From positions 31,309,406 through 31,373,405 of the forward strand of contig OY482859.1 of the NCBI GenBank assembly GCA_960531495.1: a stretch of 64,000 nucleotides of DNA, written 5' to 3'. The notes under the pieces are model-generated. The model worked only from the letters and a program-made list of their open reading frames with translations, was not told the origin of the DNA and made no database searches. The DNA is from Zeus faber (lineage: Eukaryota > Chordata > Actinopteri > Zeiformes > Zeidae). Numbering within the stretch: the stretch's first letter is position 1; each line of letters opens with the position of its first letter. The position numbers were made by a program, and so were the translations under genes. This document shows, one piece after another, positions 1-26,744 of this stretch.

Positions 1-462
1 GTTACTATAGTAAGACAAAAATAAAAATTCATAGTATTAATAATGTTGTTCAATCAACTTAAACAATCACCAGCCTAACTGATTAAAACAAAAATAATCG
101 GTAAGGATTCGAAACGTACAAACACAGTTGTATATCACACCAAAACTAACAATTCACTCATGCAAGATCATGATTTAATGTATAGTGTTTAATCTAAACT
201 ATTTAGTTATTTATCATATCCTTTGATTTAGAATTACCAATTTATTAATGCTTTTTGCCATTGTGCCAATTTGTTGCTGCTGTAACACTGCAGACTATCC
301 CTCTGTGGGATAGATAAAGGATTATCTTATCTCAACCAGCAAATCACTTTGACACAAGAACACAAAAGGGAAAAATAAAGTACATTTTTAAAAAGGAGAA
401 CTCTTTATAAACGAAAAAACTGATTCATTTCTGCTGCTACTATGCATATCTGATTCGTGATT
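1..462. other. AT-rich stretch, nothing recognised
   Basis: The stretch is AT-rich. I see no coding exon, RNA gene or recognisable repeat in it. Confidence 0.5.
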
Positions 463-666
463 CTAGCGGAAATTGAACTTGTCGACGTCTCGACTCACGG
501 TTACCTTGATTGATTGACTGATGTCATCATTTGTGGCGTTCGGATATCTACGCAGGTAGTACTCAATGTCCTTCAGGTGGAAGCTGGTGTCGTAACTGCC
601 ACCTGCAGTAGGTTTGAAACATGTCATGCTGTGGGCAATCTTGTCCAGATCTTTGTCTGAGGGGAC
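463..666 (-). CDS. Candidate last exon of an unrecognised gene
   Basis: The minus strand has an open frame of 67 codons ending in TAG at 463-465. A possible splice acceptor (ctatacccag) lies just before codon GTC at 666. The peptide starts VPSDKDLDK, contains DIEYYLRRYP and ends VDKFNFR. Its composition is that of an ordinary globular protein, not low complexity. I do not recognise the family. The frame also continues open upstream to 717, so the exon could be longer. A strong-looking donor (CAGG then gtaagtat) on the same strand near 713 suggests another exon just upstream, in a different frame. It could also be a chance open frame. Confidence 0.35.
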   Translation of the reverse strand, partial: VPSDKDLDKIAHSMTCFKPTAGGSYDTSFHLKDIEYYLRRYPNATNDDISQSIKVTVSRDVDKFNFR

Positions 667-774
667 CTGGGTATAGATGGTGTACGGTGGTGGATGAGAT
701 TTCCAACAAGCGGTCATACTTACCCTGTGTAGAAGGATCTTGTTGTCTCAAAAGTATGAACCTTGTTCCAGCCT

Positions 775-800
775 ATTTATATATATATATATATATATAC
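775..800. repeat. (TA)n microsatellite
   Basis: About 13 TA units in a row. Confidence 0.9.
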
Positions 801-1250
801 TGTATATAAATGTAGATACAACCCCAAAATAGTTAATCCGGGGAGTGCACTGAGTAGACGTGTACATGATTGTCACGTCGGTCTGTGAACAAATATAAAA
901 CCTATAAAATTACAAAACCTATCGAGACTCTTTCTCTTTATTAGGGTTTTGTAGAAGGGTTCTTTGTGAACAATAGGGTTAATGGTTACTGTTTAAGGTG
1001 GTTCGATCCCTTTCTAGAATATGGGCACAACTGGTCCTGATGCTGCAGTCCCAACAGGATGGTCCTGTAACACCTTGCTCCACAACCCCCTGTCCACAAC
1101 AAGTGAGTGACACTAAGGTGGCTCGAACTTCAAAGAATAGGACTCAAAATTTAGTAGTTTAAAGTCCACATTGCTGTGTCTGTCCAGATAGGAACACCCG
1201 GTTAGGCCGTCACTGATAAATAGTGGGTTGGGTTGGTGGCTGGTTGGGTG
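801..1250. other. No gene recognised
   Basis: No coding or transposon signature is recognised here. Near 1230-1290 a short stretch resembles part of the candidate exon at 1516-1757, which suggests a degenerate tandem copy. Confidence 0.4.
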
Positions 1251-1515
1251 AGATTCAAAATGGAACCAGATCCAGGCACAGTAACCTCCTCATTGGAACT
1301 TTGAATGGATGAACACACCCTACAGCATCAAAGCAAGGAACAGTGTAGGCTGGGGAATGCAGCTTATCAGGGACAGCCCACAAAGAGAGATTCAGGGAAA
1401 TCATTTTGGCAATCTTGACAATAAACCTGATATGCTCAACAAGCTGGCCCACGGTTAGCAGTCCAGAAAGCAGAAAGTGACTCTAAGGGCTACCAAACAG
1501 AAGGAAGGGACTCAC

Positions 1516-1757
1516 GTTGCTGGATCAAAATTGGAAGCCCCAGAAAGGCTACTGGTGAACAGTGGTTGCGTAGATGGGTAAGACTCAAAATTAAACTGAT
1601 CAGGTACAGTAACTGTCAAAATTGGTACTCCAATAGAAGTGCACCTTCCAGTATCATAGCTGAGAATATTGCAGTTCGAGGAACCCAGGTGTTGAGGCAC
1701 AGTTCCACGGGGAGAGAGAGCATCAGCAAAATTCAATTGGTGAGTTTCATGGTGAAT
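1516..1757 (-). CDS. Candidate internal exon of an unrecognised gene
   Basis: The minus strand is open over 242 bp between a good acceptor (ttatttcag before ATTCACC) and a good donor (CAGCAAC before gtgagtc). The peptide includes SPRGTVPQHL and VTVPDQFNFE. I do not recognise the protein. A diverged relative of its middle part (GTTACTGTRCCTG... TTTTGARTCTYACCCA) is found again around 1240-1290 with a stop codon, so the locus may have had tandemly repeated exons. Nothing ties it firmly to the candidate exon at 463-666, apart from strand and proximity. Confidence 0.35.
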
Positions 1758-1984
1758 CTGAAATAATACATTTTGTAACATTCTATGAATGGAGCACTAG
1801 AAAAACAAAACTGTAATATGGATGAATCCTAAATGGGTTAGATGAAATGACAAATATATGTACAAATATAATGACAAATAATAAAAACAAATATATTTGA
1901 ATTTATTTATCTAGTGTAGTATCTACATTAGACTACAGTAGAACAGATGAGGATGCCAGCCTGACTTAGCACATTACGCACAAG

Positions 1985-2490
1985 ATGTGTCTGGTTCTGG
2001 AAGACAAATATGAACCAGTTACTATACAGAATCTTTTGGAAGAGTCCTGCTTGCTAGACCCTAGATATCACGGAAAATATATCAACACAGAGGAGACAAA
2101 ATACACACTGTATCGAAGAGATGGTGGGAGTGAGAGAAGGAGGGGCCTGTGCCAATGCATCAGCGCTTGGAGAGGAAGAGGCGCACGTGGTGTCACCTAC
2201 AGCAAAGAAGAGGACACTTGGAGACATGCTGAAATCACGCGCCCATTCCCAAGAGCTCGAGCAGATTACCGAACTAACACACTACCTACAGGAGGAGCCC
2301 CTTGACTCCAACGAGGGTCCCCTCACCTCATGTCATGACAACAAAGCGAGATTTACCCCGCTCTCTAAAGTCGCCCACAATTATTTGTGCATTTGTATGG
2401 CAAGCACACCCTCAGAGGGAGTTTTTCGTGCTGCCAGTAACATTGTTACCCCGTCCGATCCTCCCTAAAAACGCGCAAGGTAAATATGTT
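1985..2490 (+). pseudogene. hAT (ZBED-like) transposase C-terminal remnant
   Basis: The first frame has a LLDPRYHGKY stretch, the LLDPR motif that precedes the C-terminal part of hAT transposases. A second frame from 2121 carries the hAT dimerisation block: ELTHYLQEEPLD, then a segment with CMASTPSEGVFRAASNIV, which matches the conserved STPSERVFS-type motif. The two parts lie in different frames and stop codons follow, so this is a dead C-terminal fragment. The catalytic half and the zinc finger are not seen. The gap between the parts holds a strongly acidic/basic linker as in ZBED relatives. Confidence 0.75.
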
Positions 2491-2573
2491 GGTTTATTTT
2501 GAGGGCAAAAAGGAAATCACAACTCCTGCCTCAATCTGTAAAATTGCGGATTTCACTTGTGTATAATTGTTTT

Positions 2574-2603
2574 ATTATATATATATATATATATATATAA
2601 TTT
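2574..2603. repeat. (TA)n microsatellite
   Basis: AT dinucleotide run next to the poly(T) end of the inverted L1 fragment. Confidence 0.85.
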
Positions 2604-2627
2604 TATATTTTATTATATACATATATA

Positions 2628-2992
2628 TCGGTTTTTTTTTAACCTGTGCTGTCAGCATGCTGGGCATACAGCAAAGAGTATTTGTATGCCATTGCATCCA
2701 GGACAGAGTTTGTCTGCAAGTGGAGTTCAAGTTCTCAACCTGCAATGCAACTTACAGCTGCAATAACTCTGTCCTGTGGATGACCTGCAGAATGACAAGA
2801 GCACAGTTTTTGGTTATGGAGAACCACCACCAACCCCCTCTTTGGAGAACTATTTCTTAAGTTTGGGTCTATAAACAACTGATCGCTACTCCAAGAGGGG
2901 GAGAATCACCAAGGGTGGGACAAATAAACATAGAACCAGACAACATTTACACAAAAACATAAACATTGGACGACAACAAAATGTATTGAAAA

Positions 2993-3036
<44 letters not shown>

Positions 3037-3635
3037 TGGGACCGCCTGTATGTCTGTGTGTGTGTGTGCCCGTGTGTGTGTGTGTGTGTGTGTGTAAGAT
3101 GTCCACCAGTGAGTGTACATGACATATTGTATCCCCATTCGTACTGGTGTAGAAGGTCGGTATTATGTCATGGCGCCTTCAAGCAGCGGAAAGGGTGCCC
3201 CCCGAGTTTCGCAGCCTTGTAGACACGCTATGGCTGCAGGAAAGCCCCAAGCACCCTGCCCTGCAGACCCCCGGGCCCCCAGTGAAGCCAGAGGGCCATG
3301 GAGCAACCCCCACAGCCAGCCCCGATGAGCATTACTCAGTCCCAGGGAGCACGAGGAGACCCTGCACCACAGGGGAGCACACATACAACCAACCCCCAGG
3401 TGCAGGCACAAGACGCAACTGCGGGCACAGAACCCGGGCTACGGCGCGGACCGCAGGCCCGGATCCTGGCCCCAAACTGACAGACCAACACCCCGCCTGA
3501 ACCGCCCGCCGCAGATGCAGGGTGGACGGGAGAATGTGAGGGTGGACAGGAGAATGCTGTGATCTCGCGAGAAGACGAAAGCGGAGCCCTGCTACAATAA
3601 CTAACACAGCTCCACCTCAGACAAAATAACAAAGT
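2628..3635 (-). mobile_element. L1 LINE 3' UTR fragment, inverted
   Basis: Read on the minus strand this matches the 3' end of the second L1 in the window. Bases 2640-2960 match 49430-49760, and 3095-3600 match 46480-46990, both in inverse orientation. The fragment ends in a T-run at 2628, which is the poly(A) tail on the minus strand. It includes (GT)n blocks at 2994-3034 and 3053-3094 and a GC-rich part whose chance open frames are not genes. The abutting ORF1/ORF2 part of an L1 lies on the plus strand, so the two form a 5'-inverted element. Confidence 0.8.
2994..3094. repeat. (GT)n microsatellite, two blocks
   Basis: GT runs at about 2994-3034 and 3053-3094 are separated by 18 bp. They lie inside the inverted L1 3' UTR, where the other L1 copy also has CA/GT runs. 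Confidence 0.9.
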
Positions 3636-3992
3636 GAATTGCAAATCATATTTATATATATATAAATATAAAAAAGGGAACACTGCCCAATACGCAATAA
3701 TCCCGCGAAAAGGAAGAGGACGGAATCAGCAACGGACACAGACAATGTCATACTGGGTGCTGTAGAGGTGAGTGTCTTGAACTAGATTAACAAGAAGTTG
3801 GACATGCTTGGTTCACTTCTCCAAGACATTACCGATATCTCTGATTCTGATTCTGATTCTGAGATCAAAGCCAGCCTTGATTTCCTGCATCGCACGGTTG
3901 GCGAGATGCAAAAAGACAAAATCCTTCGCTAAAAACCACCGCGAAGCATCTCACAGCTGAGATGGAAGTTGTAAAAAAAATAAAATAAAATA

Positions 3993-4319
3993 ATGAAAGA
4001 GACTATCCTGGATATACAATCAAGAAGTATGTGGGACAACCTCATCTTTTCTGGGATCCCAGAGAACAACACCGAGTCCCCAGAAAATATGGTGAAAGAC
4101 TTTCTCCGCACAGCCCTGAACCTCCTGACGGACACCGTGAAGCAGATCACCTTCCAACGAGTTCATCGACTGGGACACCGCGTAGGGAACCGTCACAGGT
4201 CCATTATTGCCAAGTTTGAACACTTCAAGCACAGGGAGCTGCTTAAAAGCAAAGGAAAGGAGCTGAAAGGAACCACGCTGGGTATGAACAATCATTTCCC
4301 ACGGGAGACCAACGACTGA
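3993..4319 (+). pseudogene. L1 ORF1 protein fragment
   Basis: A 108-codon frame begins with the IQSRSMWDNLIFSGIPE block and contains FQRVHRLGHR and a SIIAKFEHFKHRE segment. These are the conserved RRM-type features of L1 ORF1p (the Transposase_22 family), a trimeric RNA-binding protein of the L1 particle. The coiled-coil part upstream is broken by stop codons around 3930-3990, so no full-length ORF1 exists. The C-terminal domain stops at 4317, soon after the GTTLGMNNHF stretch. Confidence 0.85.
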
Positions 4320-5245
4320 CAGAAGGTGCTGTATCCCGTCCTGAAAGAGAACCGGTAGAAGGGTAAATGCATATCGATGGCTGTTGATAAACTATATATA
4401 GACGGTCTGTTATACCGAGACTCCTCCACCACACTCTGGTTATTTTGATCATTATGTATGTATTCTTGTAATTCTGGTTATTATATACTGCAAGATGTAG
4501 GAATAAGCATGCTATCTATGTCAGGATGTAAAATATCGCTCACTCTCATCTCACCCTCCTAATTCCCCCTCCCTACTTCTTTCATCATCTCACCTCCCTT
4601 CTCCCTCTCTCCTCACTTCTTCTATCACTCTCACTCTATTATGACTCTCACTTTATGTACGTCTAATCCGGCAATATTCTATGTTTATCTTTGTCTACTT
4701 GTCATTCGTTTGTGTAGTTATGTATCCGTACAAAATTCCTGCAATGCTATGACAGTGAAAAGGAATGTAAACGAGGAAATCCTTAGACTTATCTATGGGA
4801 AAGCATGGGAACGGTAGTATAGCTATTGCCTTGGATGCACTGTGCCATCACCCCCTAACTAACTTCAATGACACCCATTAAGTTTGTTAGTTGGAATGTG
4901 AGAGGCTTGGGCTCACCTGCTAAACGTAGCAAAATCCTAACTCACCTCACTAAGATGAACACAAGCTTCTGTCTACTGCAAGAAACCCACCTCACTGCAT
5001 CTGAGCACCTCAAACTCAAAGCTAAATGGGTTAATCAGATGTTTTCCGCATCATTCAACTAAAAAAAGATAGGTGTCTCTATAATGATCAATAAAAGTAT
5101 CCCATAACAAAATAAAACCATAATATCAGACCCAGAAGGGCGTTAAATAATGATTAATGGATTTTAGGTAACATCAAATTAACCATAGCTAATATTTATG
5201 GCCCCAATGAGGCTGACCTAAATCTTTTCCACAATATTTTTTTTA

Positions 5246-5453
5246 CAGAATTACATTACATTTAGCAGACGCTTTTATCCAAGGCCACTTACAATTGTAC
5301 AATCACCGACGGACGCAGCCATCAGGAGCAATTAGGGGTTAAGTGTCTTGCTCAAGGACACTACAGCATGCTAGCAGGAGAAGCCTGGGATTGAACCAGC
5401 AACCTTTAGATCACTAGACCACCAGCTCTACCGCCTGAGCTACCATCCCCAAT
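5246..5453 (-). mobile_element. tRNA-derived SINE inserted in L1 endonuclease
   Basis: On the minus strand the element starts with GGGGATGGTAGCTCAGG, including a box A-like TAGCTCAGGCGG, and has a box B-like GGTTCAATCCC about 40 bp on. This is a tRNA-derived pol III head. Its tail, TAAGTGGCCTTGGATAAAAG then CGTCTGCTAAATG, matches the 3' end of the LINE fragment at 47250-47727. The undisrupted site exists in the second L1 at about 40380, so insertion is certain. AATATTTT-like copies flank it as an imperfect target duplication. Confidence 0.85.
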
Positions 5454-5949
5454 ATATTTTCAAAATTCTTAGAATTCTCTGAATCAGTTATCATATTGGG
5501 AGGAGACTTCAACACAGTACTGGATCCAAGTTTAGACCATTCTCAAGCCAGAAATATTCACAAATCCTGGCGTTCGTCAGACACCATTAAACAATATATG
5601 AGTGACCTTGCTCTTGGGGATTATTGGCGATCAAATAACCTACATTCTAGAGAATACACATATCATTCACCACCCCACCAAAGCAAGCTCTAGAATCTAC
5701 CTTTTCTAGACAAGTAACTCTGCACTGTCCAAAATCGCAAATCCTGAAATCCACCCGATTGTATTTTCCGATCACGGGCCAAATAGTTTCAACCTGATAA
5801 ATGAAACAAACCGGAACCCTCCCGGCAGGTGGCAGTTTAACACCTCACTTTGGACAGAAAAATAATTTAACCATTTCTTCAACCATATCACCATCCTTAC
5901 TTTGGGAAACAGCGAAGGCAGTTCTAACAGGTAGTATTATTTCATTTCA

Positions 5950-6515
5950 GGCGAGAGCAACAGTGGAGGAGACAAGATCCTGCAAGGCTGTGGGGATGAA
6001 ACAACAGGGAGCATGGACAAGATGGGAGAACGTGGTTGAGAGGAAGGTGACCTGGACTGAGATCTGAAGAGCCCTCTGACAGTCGCTGACCAGTCCGGTA
6101 CTCTCCAAGTACGCGGGACCGGTCAGCGACTGTCAGCAGGCTGGATGGAGGTCGAGGTGCCTCCCAGTGGAGGTGGGATGCAGAGGTTTCGCTGCTCGTT
6201 CTTTGGCCAGAGCCTTCAGAAGTTTAGGCATCAAGGGAGAGAGAAAGAGGAGAGCCCTCCGCAGTACCACCGAAGCAGCAGAGAGGGCCTCAAGATGGCT
6301 GTGGCTCAAGAGAGGAGAACAGTGGAGACATGGTAACTAGTTAGCCATCCGGATACAAGCCGGGGTCTGATCAGCCCCGGCTGGGTCACCTGGATGAGGG
6401 TGTATGAGGTTGAAAGACCCGAAACACCCAATGATTCCAGGAACATCACTGATGATGTGTCCAGAGGCATCAGCAGATGTATTTACACACCTTCCTAAAT
6501 TTTAGATGGAGCAGG
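5950..6515 (+). mobile_element. LINE-like fragment replacing part of L1 ORF2
   Basis: The sequence leaves the L1 frame after about 5945 and returns at about 6515 (compare 43435-43900). It contains MKQQGAWTRWENVVERKVTW and a distal DTSRGLISPGWVTW block. I associate these with the C-terminal region of other fish LINE-type reverse transcriptase genes, from memory of such families. Between the two blocks is a strong hairpin at 6076-6136. Frames are broken throughout. Confidence 0.5.
6076..6136. repeat. Long inverted repeat (hairpin)
   Basis: CTGACAGTCGCTGACC at 6076 pairs perfectly with GGTCAGCGACTGTCAG ending at 6136. The inner arms (AGTCCGGTAC against GTACGCGGGACC) pair partly, leaving only a short loop. 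Confidence 0.9.
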
Positions 6516-6836
6516 CTACTACCTTAGATCAACCACTTACAATAAATCACCTGGATCAGATGGCTACCCAGTGGAATTCTAGAAACACTTCTGGCCACAT
6601 ATCTCCCCATTATTCATCAGAATGGTTACAGAGGTCAAGTCAACCTCCACCATATCTCCGCACATGAATACTGCTCTCATTTCATTTTTGCTCAAACCCA
6701 ATAAGGACCCAACCCTCACCTCCAGTTATAGACCCATAAGCCTTATTAATTGCGACCTTAAGATTATAAGTAAAACACTAACCAACAGAATTGAAAAGGT
6801 AATTCCATTTATAATTCATCCAGACCAAACAGGCTT

Positions 6837-6870
6837 CCCTCAACAATAGGATTTCTCCTATTGTTGAGGG
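6837..6870. repeat. Perfect 15-bp palindrome at the L1 breakpoint
   Basis: CCCTCAACAATAGGA at 6837-6851 is followed by a 4-nt loop and its exact reverse complement at 6856-6870. It begins exactly where homology to L1 ends. Confidence 0.9.
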
Positions 6871-8350
6871 CGTTCTGCCATGACCATTCTCAAAGCTTAA
6901 GGAAGTTAGTAGGCCTACTTTAATTTACAGTTTGTCTTGTCTTTCATTTTTTGGTAACCATTTTTCAAAAGTGTTTTATTTCTATATATCATTGCTATTT
7001 TATTCTTAAAGTTTGTAGCCTGCTTAGATTTGTTTTATTTATCTACTGTATTGCCTTGTGCATTTGTGTCACGCCATTGCTTTCCATTTGTGGTGTGGGG
7101 ATGGTTTGAGCAGCCACCCCTGACCTGGATCTAGGTAATTGGGGACCAACAACCTCGTGTTCTGTGTCTCTGTCTGTGTCTCTGAGGTCGCTGAAACGCT
7201 ACTTGGGTGACGGGTGGTAGGCGAAACTGCCACACCATTGTAATAAAATTTTGATTGATTACTGATATTGCTACTGTATTTATTGAATGTATAACCTATG
7301 TTTTAGTTTGATAAAAATGTATTGAAACAAATAATTCATAAAGCAACACAAGCAAAATGTCTACTGATTACTGATATTGCTACTGTATTTATTTAATGTA
7401 TAACCCATGTTTTCGTTTTATAAAAATGCATTGAAACAAATAATTCATAAAGCAATGCATTCATAAAGCATCAGCATGTAGAATGGCAAAAAATAAAATA
7501 TGATGGCAGTACCGCATAGTTGAGCTACGCTATATTACCGCTGGGGAAATGTATTCAGTCCGACAGCCCTAGTCTTCAGACTTTCACCAGTTTGAATAAA
7601 ACAAATTGCCTATTACGGTTATATCGATTAATGGGTAATATAATTCATAACAGTTGTGTTCCACAATGGAACGTACTGTGGAACTGAAAGGAATGTTGCT
7701 CAAGATTTTATGACTTTGCTCTGTGAGACTATAGATAAGAGGTTAGAAAGACAGAGGGGTGAGATAGAGGGAGAGAGAGAGAGGGCGATAGACTGTGTGT
7801 GTATGTGTGTGTGTTTATGTTTGTGCAAAATGAAAGAGAAAGGTCCACACAGGGAGGAGTGAGACATTTCCTTTGCCTTAATTACACCTCTCTTGGGAAA
7901 ATGCTTTGTATTGGGTGTCCATGCACAGATTCAAAGTGCTATTCTTGATCCTGCCCTGAAGTTAACCTCATATGACCAGAAAAAAGGTTTGGGAGTGACC
8001 CAGGTCACTAAAAGGTTTTTTTAATCTTGTGGGGATCCTCTTATAAGTGTTGCCAGCATGTGGGGGAGCATCCTTCTGGCAGTTTAACGATGTAGCCTGG
8101 AAACAAAAATGTCTATGGTTTTATAACATGAACAGTAATAAAAATTGTTCCATCTGGTAGCCTCAGTTCAGTACAAGTTCTGGACACTCCGACCAGGTCA
8201 GAAAATATAATCCAGTTTATGGAGACTATACACTACATAATTTTAAAAAGTCAAAGGTAAAGGTAATAGAGCACAAATTTAGGACGCAACGCAGGTACAA
8301 GTAGGTGTTTATTTTCAACAAACTTTCGAATATACGTTTCAAAGGTAACG
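6871..8350. other. No gene; one transposon end
   Basis: Apart from the TIR-element end at 7080-7226 I see no gene. The phrase ACTGATATTGCTACTGTATT occurs at 7261 and again at 7370 with diverged flanks, a small direct duplication of about 110 bp. A GA-rich and a GT-rich patch lie at 7745-7830. Confidence 0.45.
7080..7226 (-). mobile_element. Terminal fragment of the GTGTGGCAGTTTCGCC TIR family
   Basis: The end GGTAGGCGAAACTGCCACAC and the preceding CTCTGAGGTCGCTGAAACG and CTACTTGGGTGACGG match the right end of the element at 38088-38562 and the left ends at 28686 and 38088 in inverse orientation. Confidence 0.6.
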
Positions 8351-8352
8351 TA

Positions 8353-8799
8353 CAGTGGTACCTCGACTTTTGACTGAAATTCGTTCTATAAGAACGGTCG
8401 TATGTTAAAACAGTCGTATGTCGAAGCAATTTTTCCCATATACACCACGCTCATATTTTTCTACGATTTCCTTCTTAGTTTCAATGGGAATCATTGCCTT
8501 TTTATTTTTCCCATCATCCTTCTTCTTAGGACTCATCATGAAGGGTGAAAATAAACAAAATACACAGCACAAACACAGTAAATATGAAAAAAATATCAAT
8601 AAGCCACGAACTACGTGCACACACCATGTAAGTCGCCCGCTGACTGAGAACGAACATGGCCGCCGACACTCCAACTGCAAATTTCCACGGTCGTATCTTG
8701 GAGCAGTCGGTCGCAAGTTGATACAAATTTTCGCGACTATTACTACTCGTATCTTGGATTAGTCGTAAGTAGATGCAGTCGTAAATCGAGGTACCACTG
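8353..8799 (-). mobile_element. pogo/Tigger-like DNA transposon, internally deleted
   Basis: The ends CAGTGGTACCTCGA and TCGAGGTACCACTG are inverted repeats, and each is flanked by TA (8351-8352 and 8800-8801), the pogo/mariner target duplication. On the minus strand from about 8530 an open frame has SPKKKDDGKNKKAMIP and IETKKEIVEKYERGV. This looks like the start of the CENP-B/Tigger N-terminal helix-turn-helix. The frame breaks soon after, and the DDE catalytic domain is absent. The element is therefore a non-autonomous deletion derivative. Confidence 0.85.
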
Positions 8800-8801
8800 T
8801 A

Positions 8802-9695
8802 AATCATTTTCCATTGACGTATGATCATAAAAGTGAGTAGTATTAGAAAGATAAGTGAAAGAAAACAAAATAAGGAGAAACTAGGTAGAAATAATATTAA
8901 ATTGGGTCAGTAGAATTTACAGATACGTGGCATTAAAAAAAGTCTATTCATTCACAGGAGACTTGAGATTGAGGTGTAGTATGTTGGGCGAAACTGTGTT
9001 TAGATGGAGGATACCTAACATTTGACAAAATAATTGCGTTCCGGGGGCCAGAGGGTTTATAAACCCTAAACCCTAACCCTAACCCTAACCCCCACAATCC
9101 ACTACTCGGAATATTCTTATTGTCCCATAGTTAACTGTGAAGTGTATTTTACAGGGGCTTTTACTGTGTCAATTGAGGTTCCAAACCAAAGGGTGTGATG
9201 TTGGCACTTGAACGTACATTTTACACAGAATGCATTGCAAGTCTTCTTTTTTAGTTTGAGGATTGCAAACCAGGCGCATATTGCCACCCACTGTATTATT
9301 CGTGTATGCCAGCTCTTTCCTAAATTGCCACTTAAGCGGTGACATTAGTCCCTTGCTTCAGATCAGTGGCTCTCCGCAATTGTTGGTTATTGTTATAGCG
9401 AACTAGAATTCTTACGATGCATTGTGGAATACTGTGCAGTGTATGGAAACTAAAACTTTTCACCGCATGAACACTAATCAATGCAGACAGGCCGTGCGGT
9501 GCACTGTGCACAGCATGGTGAACAGCACAACTGGCTGGTCAAAAAACACTAAAGCTTGAGAAAAAGTCATATCAAGTTATTAAGTTATCAAATATAACAA
9601 GGTTTAAGGCAAGAGACATTATGGGACATTATAAATCAGTAGTAATGTAGGATATGCATGAATGTAAATGTATGGTTCCATTATTCATATCATAG
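8802..9695. other. Intergenic, with one telomeric tract
   Basis: No gene is visible. The only recognised feature is the CCCTAA tract at 9061-9092. Confidence 0.5.
9061..9092. repeat. Short interstitial telomeric repeat
   Basis: Five to six CCCTAA units, the first two in the CCCTAAA form, directly after GAGGGTTTAT, so that a short GGGTTTATAAACCC palindrome forms at the edge. Confidence 0.9.
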
Positions 9696-9701
9696 TTTAT
9701 T
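9696..9701 (-). terminator. Possible RENBP polyadenylation signal
   Basis: AATAAA on the minus strand, about 500 bp past the RENBP stop codon. It is the first canonical signal I noticed downstream. Transcript data would be needed to confirm it. Confidence 0.35.
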
Positions 9702-10199
9702 CCACCATCCACTGACAATTATAGTAAGCATATGCTGTGGAGGACCTGAAATGTTGGAAGTGAGCCGGCAAAAATGCAAAAACTTTTAAGTTGAAACTGA
9801 CTGCATCAACTATACTGCCGTTTTTAAAGTTGATTATAACTTTCAAAAAAGAACAATTAAAGTTACCATTTTCCAATGTGGTCCATGGCACACCCTTTTT
9901 GTAGACATGCAAAACATCATATACGAAACAGATTTGATAGAAATCAAGGCAACTAGCCACAAATAGTATTTTCTCTTGGTGGATCAAGAGGGCCTCTTTT
10001 ATAGAACAAAGCCATTAGTGATTCAAAGGCAAACAAAAGATTACATGATTAAAAACCTCAGTCAATGCCTTCTACAGTTGTAATTAAAACAGTTACTCTG
10101 TTAAAATCAAGATCAATATGACAATGTGATTTGAATTGTCAACCACACAGAGACAAAATCAGACAATGACTTCTATTAATGGCTCGTTACTGAACAACT

Positions 10200-26402
<16,203 letters not shown>

Positions 26403-26404
26403 TC

Positions 26405-26744
26405 CTAACCAAACAGCAAAAAAAAAAAAAGAAAAAAGATTTATTTGGAAAAGGAAATTTATCAGTCTCAAAATCCAGTTTGTCTCAAGTATACACAATA
26501 ATGATGTTATTAATGCTGGATATCATTATCTTCACTATCAATAAATTTATTTTTAAATAAGTGAATTGGGTTTTTTTTTGTTACTCACACTTTGAAAACA
26601 CTATATAAAGGAAGATTTAAAATCTCATTCATGAAAAATGGTAAACGTTCAGCTGAGCAAACTACTCGTTGTAATACTGAACTCCCATTTTCCTGTAATT
26701 TTTTGTAATGTAATGTAATGTAATTTTGCAGCGTTTGTGAAGAC
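26405..26744. other. Upstream of RENBP exon 1
   Basis: Contains the poly-pyrimidine tract (on the minus strand) of the acceptor before coding exon 1. A promoter or 5' UTR exon is not recognised. The TATA-like TATATAAAGG at 26603 is on the opposite strand. Confidence 0.35.

Larger units (their letters stand above)
3640..6836 (+). mobile_element. L1-type LINE, ORF1 to RT, degenerate
   Basis: This segment holds, in order, a possible ORF1 coiled-coil region (about 3740-3930), the ORF1 RNA-binding domain, the ORF2 endonuclease and part of the ORF2 reverse transcriptase. It is interrupted by a SINE (5246-5453), and about 565 bp (5950-6515) replaces the region between endonuclease and RT. Homologous sequence is found at 40252-44860. 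The segment ends abruptly in RT at 6836, where a perfect palindrome begins. Confidence 0.85.
4868..6849 (+). pseudogene. L1 ORF2 (endonuclease and RT) pieces
   Basis: The endonuclease begins at 4868 with KFVSWNVRGLGSPAKR and LLQETHLT, the N-terminal catalytic blocks of an APE-type L1 endonuclease. A stop follows at about 5060. The GGDFNTVLDP block (the GDFN motif) is at 5496 and SRIDLF-like sequence follows near 5690 with breaks. From 6622 the RT fingers region is visible (FLLKPNKDPTLTSSYRPISL), ending at QTGFPQQ. The YADD palm motif and everything downstream are absent here. The element cannot be active. Confidence 0.85.

Noticed and set aside
2886-3222. Several open frames across the (GT)n region
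   Set aside because: They are dinucleotide-repeat translations (Thr-His or Cys-Val) inside an L1 3' UTR.
5400-5453. Possible tRNA gene (box A and box B-like)
   Set aside because: It is the tRNA-derived head of a SINE: another copy has the same tail, it interrupts an L1, and no full cloverleaf is kept.
7656-7862. 68-codon plus-strand frame
   Set aside because: The composition follows GA- and GT-rich patches; no conserved motif.
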